Assembly (NCBI GenBank): GCA_026745465.1
Contig: JACYXH010000205.1
Span: forward strand, 628,001-692,000
Reading direction: 5' to 3'
Source of the DNA: Lota lota
Lineage: Eukaryota; Chordata; Actinopteri; Gadiformes; Lotidae
Length of the DNA stretch: 64,000 nt
The notes beneath the pieces were generated by a model. It had not been told where the DNA came from. It did not search any database and saw nothing but the letters and a program-made list of their open reading frames with translations. Both the position numbers and the translations under genes were made by a program. Below are positions 1 to 11,621 of this stretch, one piece after another. Every line of letters starts with the position of its first letter. Positions within the stretch are counted from its first letter, which is position 1.

Positions 1-350
1 TCAAGTGATTTACGGAGTGTCCATTTTAAGAGCATTCTACTGGGGGCTAAAAGCAGCTCTTTTTAGCAACACACCTTATTTAACGCGTAGAGGTTTTGAA
101 TGAGAAAACAGAGACTTATACTTTTATGTGTATTTGTAAAGCATCACCGCCACTCTTAGTCGGTGTTTAAATATTATTATTATATTATTATTATTGCTAT
201 TATTGCTAACCCTATTGTTATTATTATATTATTGCTATAATAATATTGCTGTTTCATTGCCCGTGACATGAAAACGCTGCATTTTGTTCTCCCATAAGGT
301 TAAGCTTTACGGGGTCTAACAGCTTTTTTCCCCTCACGATATGGTCTCAG
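1..350. other. hmgcll1 intron sequence at the left edge
   Basis: AT-rich DNA with TTATTA repeats (about 171-250) leads to a pyrimidine tract and the acceptor ATGGTCTCAG at 341-350. No upstream exon of hmgcll1 is inside the window. Confidence 0.7.
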
Positions 351-1722
351 ATGGCCGACCACACGGAGGTTCTGCAAGGAATCCGAAAGTCACCGAATGT
401 TCGTTATCCCGTTTTGACGCCCAACATGCACGGCTTCCAAAACGCGGTGAGTGCTATCATTCATCGCTTTATGTGATGTTTCTTTTTCTTTTTTACTTGT
501 TGACATCGTTTGACATCTTTAATACCTGTGAAGACGTTTTTTTAGGTCTTTGCGTGTTCTCGTTATTATTTCAGCTTGCGGCGGGTGCTACCGAAGTAGC
601 GGTGTTCGGGTCGGCCTCCGAGGCTTTCAGTAGGAAAAACATCAACTGCTCCATTGATGAGAGCATGCTGAGGTTCGAGGAAGTCATTAACGCCGCCAAA
701 GACCGGCAAATCCCAGTGCGCGGGTTCGTATTCGGAACGATATACAATGTCCCCTTTACAAGGAGCAAAACCGCATATCGGATTTGATAGTGACTTTAGG
801 ATTTAACGGCAACTGAAAAAAAGACAAAATGTTATATTTATCTCCAAATGAAGAAAAATATAATCCGTTATGCAAGGGAGTACTTACACGATTCAGCAGT
901 AATAGGTCCGTTCCACTACGTTCCAGATGTGCACCAAGCTATTATATGCCTTGGTAAACCACAAACACACATGTACGTTGAAGAGAACAAATCAAGACCT
1001 TCGTTGGGGAAGGTATAGAATATCGTCACATACCAAAAAGCCACAAGCCACTGCCGTGATAATATTTACACTTTATTTCAGATTTTTTCCTATTTATATT
1101 AAAGGTTAGGCTGCTTATAAAATAAAAAATGGCTGTACACACCATTTATACATGACCCTCAAGTCATATATGTACATTTGATGATTTGCAATCTCTGTAA
1201 TACACTAGGACTGCATGGGCTAACACAGGTATTCTAGCTTTTTTAGGTATTCTAACATATTTGGTATTATCGCCTTTATGTTTACAGAATTCGATATTTC
1301 TAGAAACTTCTGTTTCAAACGTATGATTTCATTAGCTTCTGTTTAACTAAACTTTATTTTAAATTCAAATGATGATGATTTTCAAAATAAAGCGCATGTA
1401 ACTTATCTTCTTCAGATATGTTTCCTGTGCCCTCGGATGCCCGCACGAGGGACATATTGACCCTTCTAAAGTTACAGAGGTAAGATATACAATACTTTGT
1501 GTACCAATGTATAGCTATAATAGAATATAATAGAGAGGTACCTTTATTTTCTGCATAGGCATTTCCACATGCATAGAATAGAAGTGAATGTTTAATAGCA
1601 AAATGCTATTAAACATTCTTCTTCCAAAGTAAAATGTATATTAAGTAATAATTATTATTTAAGTTATTTAAACTCCTGTACATGTGAGATAAAAATAGTG
1701 ATTATGAATACAAAGATACAGA

Positions 1723-1780
<58 letters not shown>

Positions 1781-4700
1781 ACAGTATAGCCGTTATTTAA
1801 ACGTACAGATGAACATTGAATTATATCCTATGTGGTTAATTCAGGTAGATGGATCTCAGCAGCATTGTTTTTCTCACCGTGCAGTTGGCTTATTAAACAG
1901 GTCGCACCTGTTCATAATGACCTAATCATTCAGTCATTATCATTTCCCCAACCATCTTTCATGTTTCAAAGGTTGCGTGATTAGGTGTTATACCTTGAGT
2001 TCCCTGGGTTCCTGAATTAAACTAGGTGCCATAATAAAGTAGTTTCTAGGGTGACTCCTAGCAGAAAGGTACCAGATTCGATCCCCTATGTCATGCATAT
2101 ATTGCTCCATAATTACATATCTTATCCATGTTGCTTTGGATGAAAGTGTCTGCTAAAGGTTTTAACAGTAACTATTCCTGGACTTTTTGAATATTATACT
2201 TGAGTATTTGTATTGTGTTTCTGATTATTCAAGGCCAGGATGGCCCTGACTCCAGTGGTTATAGTTTGTTTGTCTCCCGGGGCCAAAAGGTTCTGGGTTC
2301 GAACCCCAATTCCGCAGTCTCAGTCTACCTGTAGGCATCTTTGAGCAAGCTCCCCCCCCCCCCCCCCCCCCCCCATGAATGCCATATGTCTAAAAAACGA
2401 AAAATGGATAAAAGCGTTGGCTAAATGACTGAATACTTTACAGGTGGCGAAGAGGCTGTACGAGCTGGGCTGCTACGAGGTGTCTCTGGGGGACACTGTC
2501 GGGGTCGGGACGCCGGGCTCCATGGCGAAGATGCTCCGCAGCGTGATGCAGGAGGTGCCGTGCAGTGCTCTGGCCGTCCACTGCCATGACACCTACGGCC
2601 AGGCACTCGCTAACATCCTCACCGCACTGCAGGTGAGAAAGCCGTGCTCACATAGCCGTGCTCACGCATGACTGAAGGTTGCCTGGTCATGAATGGCTTG
2701 GCCAGAAGGCTCCGTGTTGAGTAGAGGTAATATATAGGGTAAATATGCGCTGTGTGAAATGTTGGCCGCAAATGGGATTTGGGCCTTTGTGATTTGATTG
2801 GATAGTGCCGAAGTGACAAAGCACGCTTGCCAGCTGTGTGTTAGTATGCTGCAGGTTTGATATGATGGTGAGTGGAGGCATGATGTCTTCAATGTCTAAT
2901 TGAAACCTGAGTGACTGGGACGCTTTCTTCAGGTTGTCGCCACAACCAAGGGGACCTTACTAAAATAAAAAGTGTTATATGTTTTGTATGTTTTACATCT
3001 AAAATATGTTTTAGATGTATTTTGAATTAGAGGCAATTTGTTAAATAGGTGAAAAATATGAGGAAACTCACAAGGGGACATCAGTCTGCAGCAGTGTTGT
3101 AGAATGTGGACAAGACTTTTACTTTATCAACAATCAGACAAACTGCATAGAAAGAGAAAGAGATGTAGGTACCCTTATTGGTACTACAGAGGTGCTGGTG
3201 AGGTCTGACCAACAGACGGTTGCGTCGGAGATATGTCGGGAGGGGGGAAGGGAGGCATGTTGACCCCAACATGGGGAAAGAGTTTGTAAGAACACAAAAC
3301 CAGAGTGTGGGAGAGAAGACATTGCTCCTCATCAAACTTCGGGGATGGTGGTGCATTGGGGGGGAGGGGGGAGGGGGGGAGTTGAAGGTACAAGGAGAAG
3401 ACGAGGAAGGGGAGTCAAGCTCTGCTGGTGAGATGAAGGAGATGTATCCGTCATACTCAGGGAGGAAAAAGGAGAAAGGAGGAGGAGAGAAATCAAGGAT
3501 GCTAGGAGAGGTTTGAGGTGGACGGATTGTTTTTCCTCTGAGAAAGGGGACACACCGATGTGAAGTATGATGAAGATTCCTCGGTGCTGGCTTGTGTCAT
3601 GATGGATCAGGAGATGAAGAGGGCCCATTGTTCTGGGTCCAGCTGAAAGTGGAGAGGGCCTCATGGAACCTTTGGATAAGATAATGGTGATGCATGATAT
3701 TCTTGACAAAAACCAATGTTGTGGTCATTTATCTTTTTCTACCTTTAATCTCCGTCTCTCTCTCTATGCAGGATTGTTTTGGAACTTTCCCCCCACCCAT
3801 CATTTCTCATACAGTGCACATACATATTGTCCAAACCACAAAAATGCCCCAGGAATATGTTCTGACAACATGCGGCTTGCAACCATTAGCATCACTCCCT
3901 TGGTTGCTTTGGGGAGACATCTCATCCAGATGTTGAACTGGAGGAGTTAATGCGATTTTCCCTTTAACTTTATTAGCTAGAACAGCCGATGTGAGCCGGC
4001 CAGGTGAACGTGTGTAATGCTGCTCTCTAGCCATTCCTCTTATACATTTCATGTTTGACGTACAGTGTAAAAAATGATCCTTATCTTTTGTGTATTTTCC
4101 ATTATAACCACCATTTCTACCGATTGTGTGATTATTTCCATATAATTTACTTTGAGATTTACTTTGTCTGTATTACGTGATTGGTTACTTTATTACAAGG
4201 CCAATGTCAAGCAACCTTCGTTTCCTCAGCGAGCTGTAGAATGATTAACTCTGTACTTGATGTTCAACATCTACATTTAAATGAGTGGATCTTGCTGGAC
4301 TGACCTCGCTATAGACCTGTATTGACATGATGTCCTCAGGAAGAAAAGAAAAGGTGCTCAAGCTTATCTTTGTGCTCGACCGGATTCTAGTTAACTCTCT
4401 TTGATGGATGACAACCCGTAATTTGGCAAGGTGTTTGAAAGAGATGCATTAGCAAAGGTTTGGCTAAGGTCATGACAACCGATTCGTTAGTTTTACAAAC
4501 ATTTTCGTCAAAATACTCATTTGCACAGGATGTATTAGCTTCAGTTAACAATTGCTTACTTTTAAAATTCTAATTCTGTACATTAGCCATATTAGATGGT
4601 AGTAAAAAAACTCCAGTTTTTCTAATATGACAAAAACAACTAAATCGAATCTAATCTAATCTCCATTTAGTTTTTAGTTATTGTTGTTTCATATATATGG

Positions 4701-4918
4701 CAATGAGCCAAAACAGACATAGCGAACAATATGTCACTGTCTCTGTGCTTATTGTGCTTATTGTCTGCTGTGAAACCCAACGGCTGTGTGTCACCACACC
4801 TCATTATGAATGTGTTCAGTGTTGATGTACTGAGAAGGTACTATTTGCTTCAAAACAAATGTGTAGATGACAATGGGCCACAAGATAGAGAGAGAGCGAG
4901 AGAGAGAGACAGAGCGAG

Positions 4919-4963
<45 letters not shown>

Positions 4964-6205
4964 ATCAATCAACATGGACAAAGCATTAAGTAACATGATC
5001 CAAGCCTCTCCACAAAGGAAGATGACTCAAAACCAAACCACAGAAGAAATCCCAGAATTTGGATGAGCATAAGATATTTCCAGTGGACCTGCCCGTCAAA
5101 CTAAGACACACATACTCGTCTTTCATGATGTGTTGTCTCCGCTTTCGCTGCGATAACATCGCTGCTCACAAGGTCCTTGTCAACCTACGTGTATCAGAAA
5201 GAGCACCCCTCTTTCCTGTGTATTTCCGTATCAATTGAATGCATAATTCAGATATAACATTTTACTGTTTGTTTGTCTCGACTTTCCCGCCACTTCTCGG
5301 TCGCGAGTTAACAACCGTGAGGGGAGGGGGTGCTCCCTGCGTTTAGAGGAGAGGGATTCTCTTTGAGAGCACTGGGTGGGTCACCACATGTGAGGGGTGG
5401 GGCGGGGTTGTGGGGGCTGAGGTGGATGGGGGGGGGGCAAACACAAAGGCTCACCTATTCAGTGTCTGTTGGACAAAAGCGAGCGAGGTTGCAAGGTGGA
5501 CGGATAGAGGAGCCCTGGGGGTGAGTTAGGTGGGGGTGAGGGGTGAGGTGAGGTTGGGGGGGGGGATCATCCTTTCATTTTCCCACTACTGAAGTGAACA
5601 CATGACAAATGCTGCATCTGCAACTCCAAGCTGTGGTAGTAGGGGTGTGTGTGTGTGCGTTTGTGTAGATCTAGTCTCTACAGCCACGCAGCGACAACCA
5701 CTAAGAAACTCGAGTCCTAGTCAAGTGTGCTGGGAAACACTGGAGTGGGTGCGGCAAAGCCATGGTTAAAATAAATGGCAGTTTGTAATTTATACATTTT
5801 ACACAGAAAAGGTTGCATTAGGCTTCGCTGTGTATTCCTCAACGGATGCTTTTTTGGGCTGTGAAGGGATTGTGTGTAGTGCATTGTGAGATACGTCTAC
5901 CTAAAGTCAGACTACTTTGACAGTTGACTGTGTGTTTCGCCTGCGGACGGTCCTTAAAAAAAAAGAAAGAAAGGGGGATCAATTGTGAGAGACAGTGAGA
6001 CAGCCCTGTGGATTGCGTTTAGATTGGATTTAGAAAGGAACACCCCTCCCCCTCCCAAAGCCACAGAAACAAATGTCTGCCAGGGATAATTACCGATAAT
6101 ATAACATTTGTTGGAAATGAACGATTTTTATTATAGCTTTTCATTACTACAGTGTGCCAGTCGTCTAAGTCCACCACCAACCGGGAGAAGAAATTAACTC
6201 CACCA

Positions 6206-6238
<33 letters not shown>

Positions 6239-7450
6239 TTCTGACTCAACTCCTTTGTTCCTGATAAAGACATTCCATGGTCTTTGTACCGTCTTTCTTC
6301 TTTTTTTTCAGCAGGTCGACGGGGCTTTGTTAACCGAAAAAAAAAAGAAAAAGAAAAAATAGTCCTGGCAGGTCACACAATGAGAATGTATGTGCTTAGA
6401 TTTCACAGGCCTGGCAGCAACAGGTATTCATCTCAGCATCCCCGATATTTAGTGAACTGTCAAGAGCTGCATTGCTTACCAGCCAGTAGAATGAGCTTTG
6501 TTTTGCCAACATCTCATATTTTGTAGGGTTGGCTGTTTGATACATTGAACGGTTTACAAGATAATATTACCTAACAGTGGGGTAAAGAGGGGGTTAAGCT
6601 ATTTGACGAATACTAGATGAAAGGTAAAAACAGTTCTGACCTCTTTAATACAAATTAGAATCTTGTTAGCAGATTGACTAAAACCTTGTTAGACTACTTT
6701 ATCACTGTTTTTCCATTAAAACCAACTCACATTATAATGTACTGGTAGACAGCTTAGCAGATTCTCAGTAGCATTTGATTATGGAACCTAAATCCATATA
6801 TCTCTTTTAAGATTTTTCTAATCATCAGTCTGTCTCTTTCAAACAGCTTGCCAATAATGTGATGTGTTATAGTAATGGACTCCTACAGATAGACAAGCTG
6901 AAGGTATGCTCTTTTAAGTAACCCATGACAGTTGTAATAAACTGTGTGGTTGATTATTCCTATTTACGATCTAAGGTGCGTTCACTTGCGGTGCGTTAAG
7001 ACACCGTGCGTGTCGCTAGGTTGGGCGTTGTGTTCTCGAGCATGGCACGTTTAAAACCCAAACAGCCACAGCTTCAAACGTTCTATCTTTTTGGACTGTA
7101 CTGCAAATATATTGGTTGGTGCTTTACATCGTGCGGCTAGCCGGGTCAAAATGTCATGTTCAAAACGAGTTCCCTCCGCGGATAGGCGCCACATGGCCGT
7201 TTGCATGGCCCCATCCCCTCCCTGAAATTGCCGCAATGCGTTCCCCAAAGGAAAATAATCGAGCGGGTCGCACAAGGTGTCATAACGCGTCTCAAGTGAA
7301 CGCACATTTAGTCATTTAGCAGACATGTTTATCCAAAGTGACTCAGTAGGCATTTCCCAGACTGCCAGGATGATTGGGCTGAGAGTCAAACACCCTAACA
7401 ACTAGGCTTTCCTCTCCCTGATTGGTTGGTTAGCTAATTGGTTAGACTGC

Positions 7451-7487
<37 letters not shown>

Positions 7488-7772
7488 CATTTTAGTGCTA
7501 GAGTATGTATACTGAAATAGTTCATTTTCTTTATGTTTTTCTTCATTCCAACTTCAACTGCATTAATATGCGCAACAGATTGGTGCTTGATGACAGACTT
7601 GTTTATCTGTTGGTCTAAATACCTTCCCATGTGATGTGCTTATCAGCTGTGGATCTCACCTGTGAAAACCATTTATCCTCCTATTCACAGCCATAGAGCC
7701 ACGGTTTGCAGGCTTCAATAAACATGTACTATGTTTCCTTTCTTCCGAGGTCTTTCACTCTCCTCTCTCTTG

Positions 7773-7816
<44 letters not shown>

Positions 7817-10790
7817 CACTTGTTATGACGCACTTGCAAAAACCAAAATTTGTCCACTGCAAGTGTAATGTATCACGAATCTGCTTAACCACCTGAATAA
7901 TGAAAACAGGAACTAGAGTTTGTATTAAACCCAGGAATGCACTGTGCATTTCCCCCCCTACATAACCAAGGCTGCTGCTAACTTAGTGGGGCGCAGCAAT
8001 CCAAACGCTGGCGGGACGGAGTTTTCCTGACCACCAGTTCCTGTTTGATTAGCGTCCACAGAACCAGCGCAGGGCTGCTGAACAGGAGCCTTGTTCCCCA
8101 GGCCTTTTGTTCCTGTGGAGCCCCTGTGGCCTTACACTGGTTCTGCAGCCCCCCCAACCCACCCACCCACCCACCCACCCCCACCCCCTTTCCTCCCAGA
8201 AAAAGTGAGAGGATTGCCATGGTAGATTACAAATCCTTGTTTATACAACAACAAAACGAAGTCTGCCCCGGTTGAATATCCTGCTGCGCTGGCTGGCGTT
8301 CTCAAGGTCTGGAAACTCTATATGGAGGAGCGGATCTGCTGCTGTTACCACGAATACTACTACTACTACCAGCGGGCCCACCTCCTCAAAAGCTCTTTCC
8401 CTGCCAACACAAACAGCAATTACTACAGCCCGGCTCTGGAGGACCCCCGAAACTGAAACGGGGGCCCTTGTCCCGGGATTTACATGCCAAAAAGAGGGGC
8501 AATTAGAAACATTGTTTCATGGAGCAACTACAGATTTTCATTACTAATGCTGTTGACCCAGAGGATGGGGGTGGTGGTGGGGGTGGGGGGGCTGTCTCCC
8601 TGCGATAATGAGGAGCATGACCCACTGACCGCGGAGGGGAACGGGGTGTTAATGAGGCCTCACTGCGGGGATCTGGGGGGTTGGGGTTGATGTTCTGGCA
8701 TCTGGCTCAGCCGCGGTGGGTAGGAGCAGCACATCTTCTATATGATATTCTCACGACAATTCCCAAAGCATGTGGAACGCATCCTCGCCTCTTTGATCTT
8801 ACAACTCAAGGCTTTCGCTCTGGAATTGTTTTGGGGGGTCGGGGCATAGTTCTGCTTGTGGCGTTTAGAAGAAGAAATATTTAAGGAAATATATATTGAT
8901 AGAAAACTACTGCCGAAATAATATGGGAAGCAATGTGGTGCTGTTGTTGAGCGATATGCAAGTCTTGTTTAAGTTTCAACCCGCACTGAGTGTGTGACTG
9001 ATGCCAAGACTTCTGTTTCAAAGTGATGAGATAGTGTGAGAATGGAAGCCATCCACCCAGGGCTCAAGCTAACCAGGGTGTCATCCCTGTTGGTCTGTTG
9101 ACAAAAACGGTGAGTATTGGGCGCTACACTGGAGAGGAAGTGATGTGAAATCCTTTTAAGGCTGTGCGGTTCGAAGCAGTGGATGACTCTTATTGTTATT
9201 AGTCAGTACGTAATTTCAAATAGAACCGAGGTGATGGCAGCAGCGAAAACGTAACATGGTGCAGGTGTACTGTTTCAACTGATATAGTCGCTTTTCTCCG
9301 AAGCGATTTAGGAAGAAGTCAGTTAATTTTAATAATGGCAATGCCATTATTAAAGAAAAAAAGAATGAATACCCTGAGAATTTGTGTAATTCTTTAGACA
9401 CAGACCCTGTGACTCTATGACTCAATATTGCTCAATTTCATATAAAGGACAGAATAAGCGGCAGAATAAGTCCATATATTCCTCCTATAATGATAACTGG
9501 TTAGTCTGTTTCTAAGGCCTACTAAGGAACAAAAAGTCCCTGTACACACTGGTTAGTATAAGCAAATCCCCATTCTGGTTCAGGGCAGAGAGCGGTGCTG
9601 TACAAACACGAGTTACAAGGAACGTTAGAAGTGCATGAAGCATACTCTTCATAGCGGTCATAATACCTCACTATGAACAAGGCCATAATTACACGCCACT
9701 GGCGGTTTAGATGACACCAAAAACAGGATGAGTCAGCTGTATTGGTGTGCCTACTCAATCTTCCCCGAGACATAAGCCCACAGTTCTCCTCAACAGATGT
9801 AAAACATGACCACAAGGATCTGGCAAGTGGGTATGGGGCACCAAATCCAACAAATAAAGCAGAACCAAGGACCATTGTTCTGGGGGTTTTACCTGGGGTG
9901 GGGGGGTGGAAGCCCTGGCTCAGGGGTGCTGAATGTCTCTCTTGTATGTTGGTCCCAGATGGGGGTTTGTGTGGTGGACTCTGCAGTAGCTGGCCTGGGA
10001 GGGTGCCCGTATGCCCAGGGTTCATCTGGCAACGTCTCAACGGAGGACGTGCTCTACATGCTCCATGGCATGGGCATTCAAACTGTAAGTGTCACCATCA
10101 CTGTCACTTGGTGGTTTTGCGAAGCGTTTGATTTGAAGTGATATTATTCAACGTGCCTTTGTGGTAGCCAATAGTGACATTGTCATCTGGTCATTATTCG
10201 GAGATATGATTATAAGGATACTTTCATTGAAAGTCCATTCAATATCTCCCCGATAATCTTTTGTAGACCATTGAATTCACCAATTTGCCCAAATATTTTG
10301 TGCTGTGCCAAGTGCTCTCCCTTCTGGTGGAATACACTTACTACACATTCCAGAATTTTTTGTTGTTGTGTAAACTAGTTGTGTAAACTAGAAATGTAAT
10401 ACTCTTATACTTGTATGACCACAGCACCTACTAACATAGGCAGTTTGTGGTTTACTGAAATAAATCCATGGAAATTACACGTACAAGTTTTTTTCACAGC
10501 TGTTTTGATGTGTAACGATGATGAGGATGATGATGGGGATGGTGGTGTTGATGATTGCGAAGATGGTGGTGATGGAGATGAAGAGGATGATGACGGTGAT
10601 GGTGGTGATGATGATGATTAGGGTGATGATGATCATGATGACGCTGATGAATGTTATTATTATTATTTTGTATTATTTATTTCAGGGAGTGGACCTCTCC
10701 AAAGTGATCACGGCAGGCGACTTCATCTGTCACGCCCTCAACCGCGAGACAAACTCCAGGGTTGCCCAAGCAAGAGGATCGCTGCTGTGA
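351..10790 (+). CDS. hmgcll1: 3-hydroxymethyl-3-methylglutaryl-CoA lyase-like protein, 3' part of gene (6 exons)
   Basis: Six exons with GT-AG borders join in frame: 351-446, 575-723, 1416-1479, 2444-2632, 9959-10084 and 10686-10790, giving 242 codons plus a TGA stop. Earlier exons (N-terminus and first part of the barrel) lie off the left edge. The protein follows the HMG-CoA lyase TIM-barrel: MADHTEV at the start, [15 protein letters not shown] across exons 2-3, [10 protein letters not shown] and the metal-binding [12 protein letters not shown] in exon 4, and the catalytic-loop motif [14 protein letters not shown] (with the essential Cys) in exon 5. The family splits HMG-CoA into acetoacetate and acetyl-CoA. 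The C-terminus, VAQARGSLL, lacks the CKL peroxisomal signal of mitochondrial/peroxisomal HMGCL. That, and the gfral-hcrtr2-fam83b neighbours, point to the extramitochondrial paralogue HMGCLL1. Exon 2 uses a weak donor (GTTCGT). Intron 4 is 7.3 kb. Confidence 0.94.
1586..1618. repeat. perfect hairpin, 15-bp arms
   Basis: Arms GAATGTTTAATAGCA (1586-1600) and the exact complement (1604-1618) around AAA, in hmgcll1 intron 3. Confidence 0.9.
1726..1777 (+). repeat. AT microsatellite
   Basis: About 52 bp of uninterrupted AT in hmgcll1 intron 3. Confidence 0.95.
2030..2200 (+). mobile_element. tRNA-derived SINE (fish V-SINE/HpaI-like tail)
   Basis: A tRNA-like head with box B-like CCAGATTCGATCCCC is followed by ATATTGCTCCATAATTACAT and the widely shared fish tail GTTGCTTTGGATGAAAGTGT followed by CTGCTAAA. 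Intron 3 of hmgcll1, same orientation. Confidence 0.7.
2235..2434 (+). mobile_element. tRNA-derived SINE abutting an hmgcll1 splice acceptor
   Basis: The head has box A-like CCAGTGGTTATAGT and an intact box B (GGGTTCGAACCCC). After a body with a 23-bp poly-C run (2352-2374), it ends in the shared tail GATAAAAGCGTTGGCTAAAT followed by GACTGAAT. The tail stops about 10 bp before hmgcll1 exon 4 (2444). Confidence 0.75.
4886..4961 (+). repeat. GA microsatellite
   Basis: About 75 bp of GA with C or GC interruptions. Confidence 0.93.
7305..7420 (-). mobile_element. SINE remnant, reverse orientation
   Basis: Begins with the complement of the fish SINE tail (TTTAGTCATTTAGCAGAC, then TTATCCAAAGTGACT). 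About 80 bp later it reaches text resembling a decayed tRNA-like head (AGAGTCAAACACCCTAACAA). Confidence 0.6.
7451..7487 (+). repeat. TTAG tetranucleotide repeat
   Basis: About nine copies of TTAG/GTTA in tandem. Confidence 0.9.
7775..7819 (+). repeat. CA microsatellite
   Basis: About 45 bp of CA with one G interruption. Confidence 0.95.
10514..10660 (+). repeat. GATGGT/GATGAT trinucleotide-type repeat
   Basis: Degenerate GAT repeats in the last hmgcll1 intron, ending about 25 bp before the last exon. The acidic and Met-rich open frames here are only a by-product of the repeat. Confidence 0.9.
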
Positions 10791-11063
10791 ATCACAGCCT
10801 GGGAGACGCAATCCCTGGCAATTCAACTGATAGTGTTGTTGGTCATCTCTATATCCCTTTCCCCTGGTGAAGCAGCCAGCAGATAAGGCAGTAACAGGGC
10901 AGTTGTCCTGACAGGCTATAGGCAGAGACAAGGTCGGTGGCATTCACACAGAATGATTTGGTCTGGCCACTCGCCGAACTCAATTGACATGGCCACAGAT
11001 GTCTGATTTAGATATTTATTGTACCTTATTTTACTTTTCTCGAATTCATTGGCTGTCGAGGAC

Positions 11064-11069
11064 AATAAA
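11064..11069 (+). promoter_or_regulatory. hmgcll1: candidate poly(A) signal of hmgcll1
   Basis: An AATAAA hexamer lies about 275 bp after the hmgcll1 stop codon, followed by a CA-rich stretch. It is the first canonical plus-strand hexamer after the stop that I noticed. The cleavage site itself is not visible from sequence. Confidence 0.45.
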
Positions 11070-11410
11070 GTAAAACACACACACCCACACCCACACATTG
11101 ATAATGATGCCCCAAGTCCCAACCCTCCCTGAGCTCACTTACCATTGCCAAAGATTCCTGATTTGGAAATATATGTATATATATAGAGACATATATAGAT
11201 AATTATATATTACTGGCATTTTACCATTCATTTTACCACATTCTTATATCAAATAATATTTAGTGTACTGGATAGTACATGAATATTGTGGTATAGTAGT
11301 GCCACAATATTGTGTTAGTAATAGTGGTATGCCCAGCAAGTGATGTCGTTCATGGACTGCAGTCAGGAACGTGGGATAGTGACAATGGTTGTGGAAGGCA
11401 AAACAACAAT

Positions 11411-11416
11411 TTATTT
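11411..11416 (-). promoter_or_regulatory. gfral: candidate poly(A) signal of gfral
   Basis: The minus strand reads AATAAA about 205 bp downstream of the gfral stop codon. The spacing is normal for a vertebrate 3' UTR, but only the hexamer supports it. Confidence 0.4.
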
Positions 11417-11621
11417 AAGGTCTGAAAGCCCAGAAGGTCCAAATGTCTGTAATATTGTGTTTGAACATTACATCCATGTTCCTGTACAGTTCTTACAGTT
11501 CTTACTTTTTGCCTCTCATAAGCTGCCAAACTTGAATGCAGTTTCAAAGCATTCAAAGCATCTAAAACCAGGAGTACCATCATCAGATAGTTATGGAGGA
11601 TGATTCAGTTATGTGGATGAT

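Larger units (their letters stand above)
2633..9958. other. hmgcll1 intron 4 (7.3 kb)
   Basis: No exon is seen. It contains purine-rich tracts (3340-3510), GA (4886-4961), TC (6205-6240), TTAG (7451-7487), CA (7775-7819) and CCCA (8148-8185) repeats, a SINE remnant (7305-7420), and a more GC-balanced unique stretch around 8270-8830. Confidence 0.6.
10791..11621. other. convergent intergenic/3' UTR interval between hmgcll1 and gfral
   Basis: 831 bp separate the two facing stop codons. Candidate poly(A) signals point inward from both sides (plus at 11064-11069, minus at 11411-11416), so the 3' ends are close but need not overlap. No coding exon is seen. Confidence 0.7.

Noticed and set aside
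341..787. 148-codon open frame over the first two hmgcll1 exons
   Set aside because: It reads through the 128-bp intron. The true frame is recovered only by splicing 446 to 575, which restores the HMG-CoA lyase sequence.
2280..2310. tRNA-like sequence with intact box B
   Set aside because: It lacks a foldable acceptor stem and is followed by a SINE body and tail, so it is a SINE head rather than a tRNA gene.
3081..3709. Several open frames of about 60-125 codons on both strands
   Set aside because: They arise from purine-rich low-complexity sequence. No domain-like content and no splice borders.
10415..10790. Acidic and Met-rich frames before the last hmgcll1 exon
   Set aside because: By-products of the GAT/GGT repeat. 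Only the last part in one frame is the real exon.
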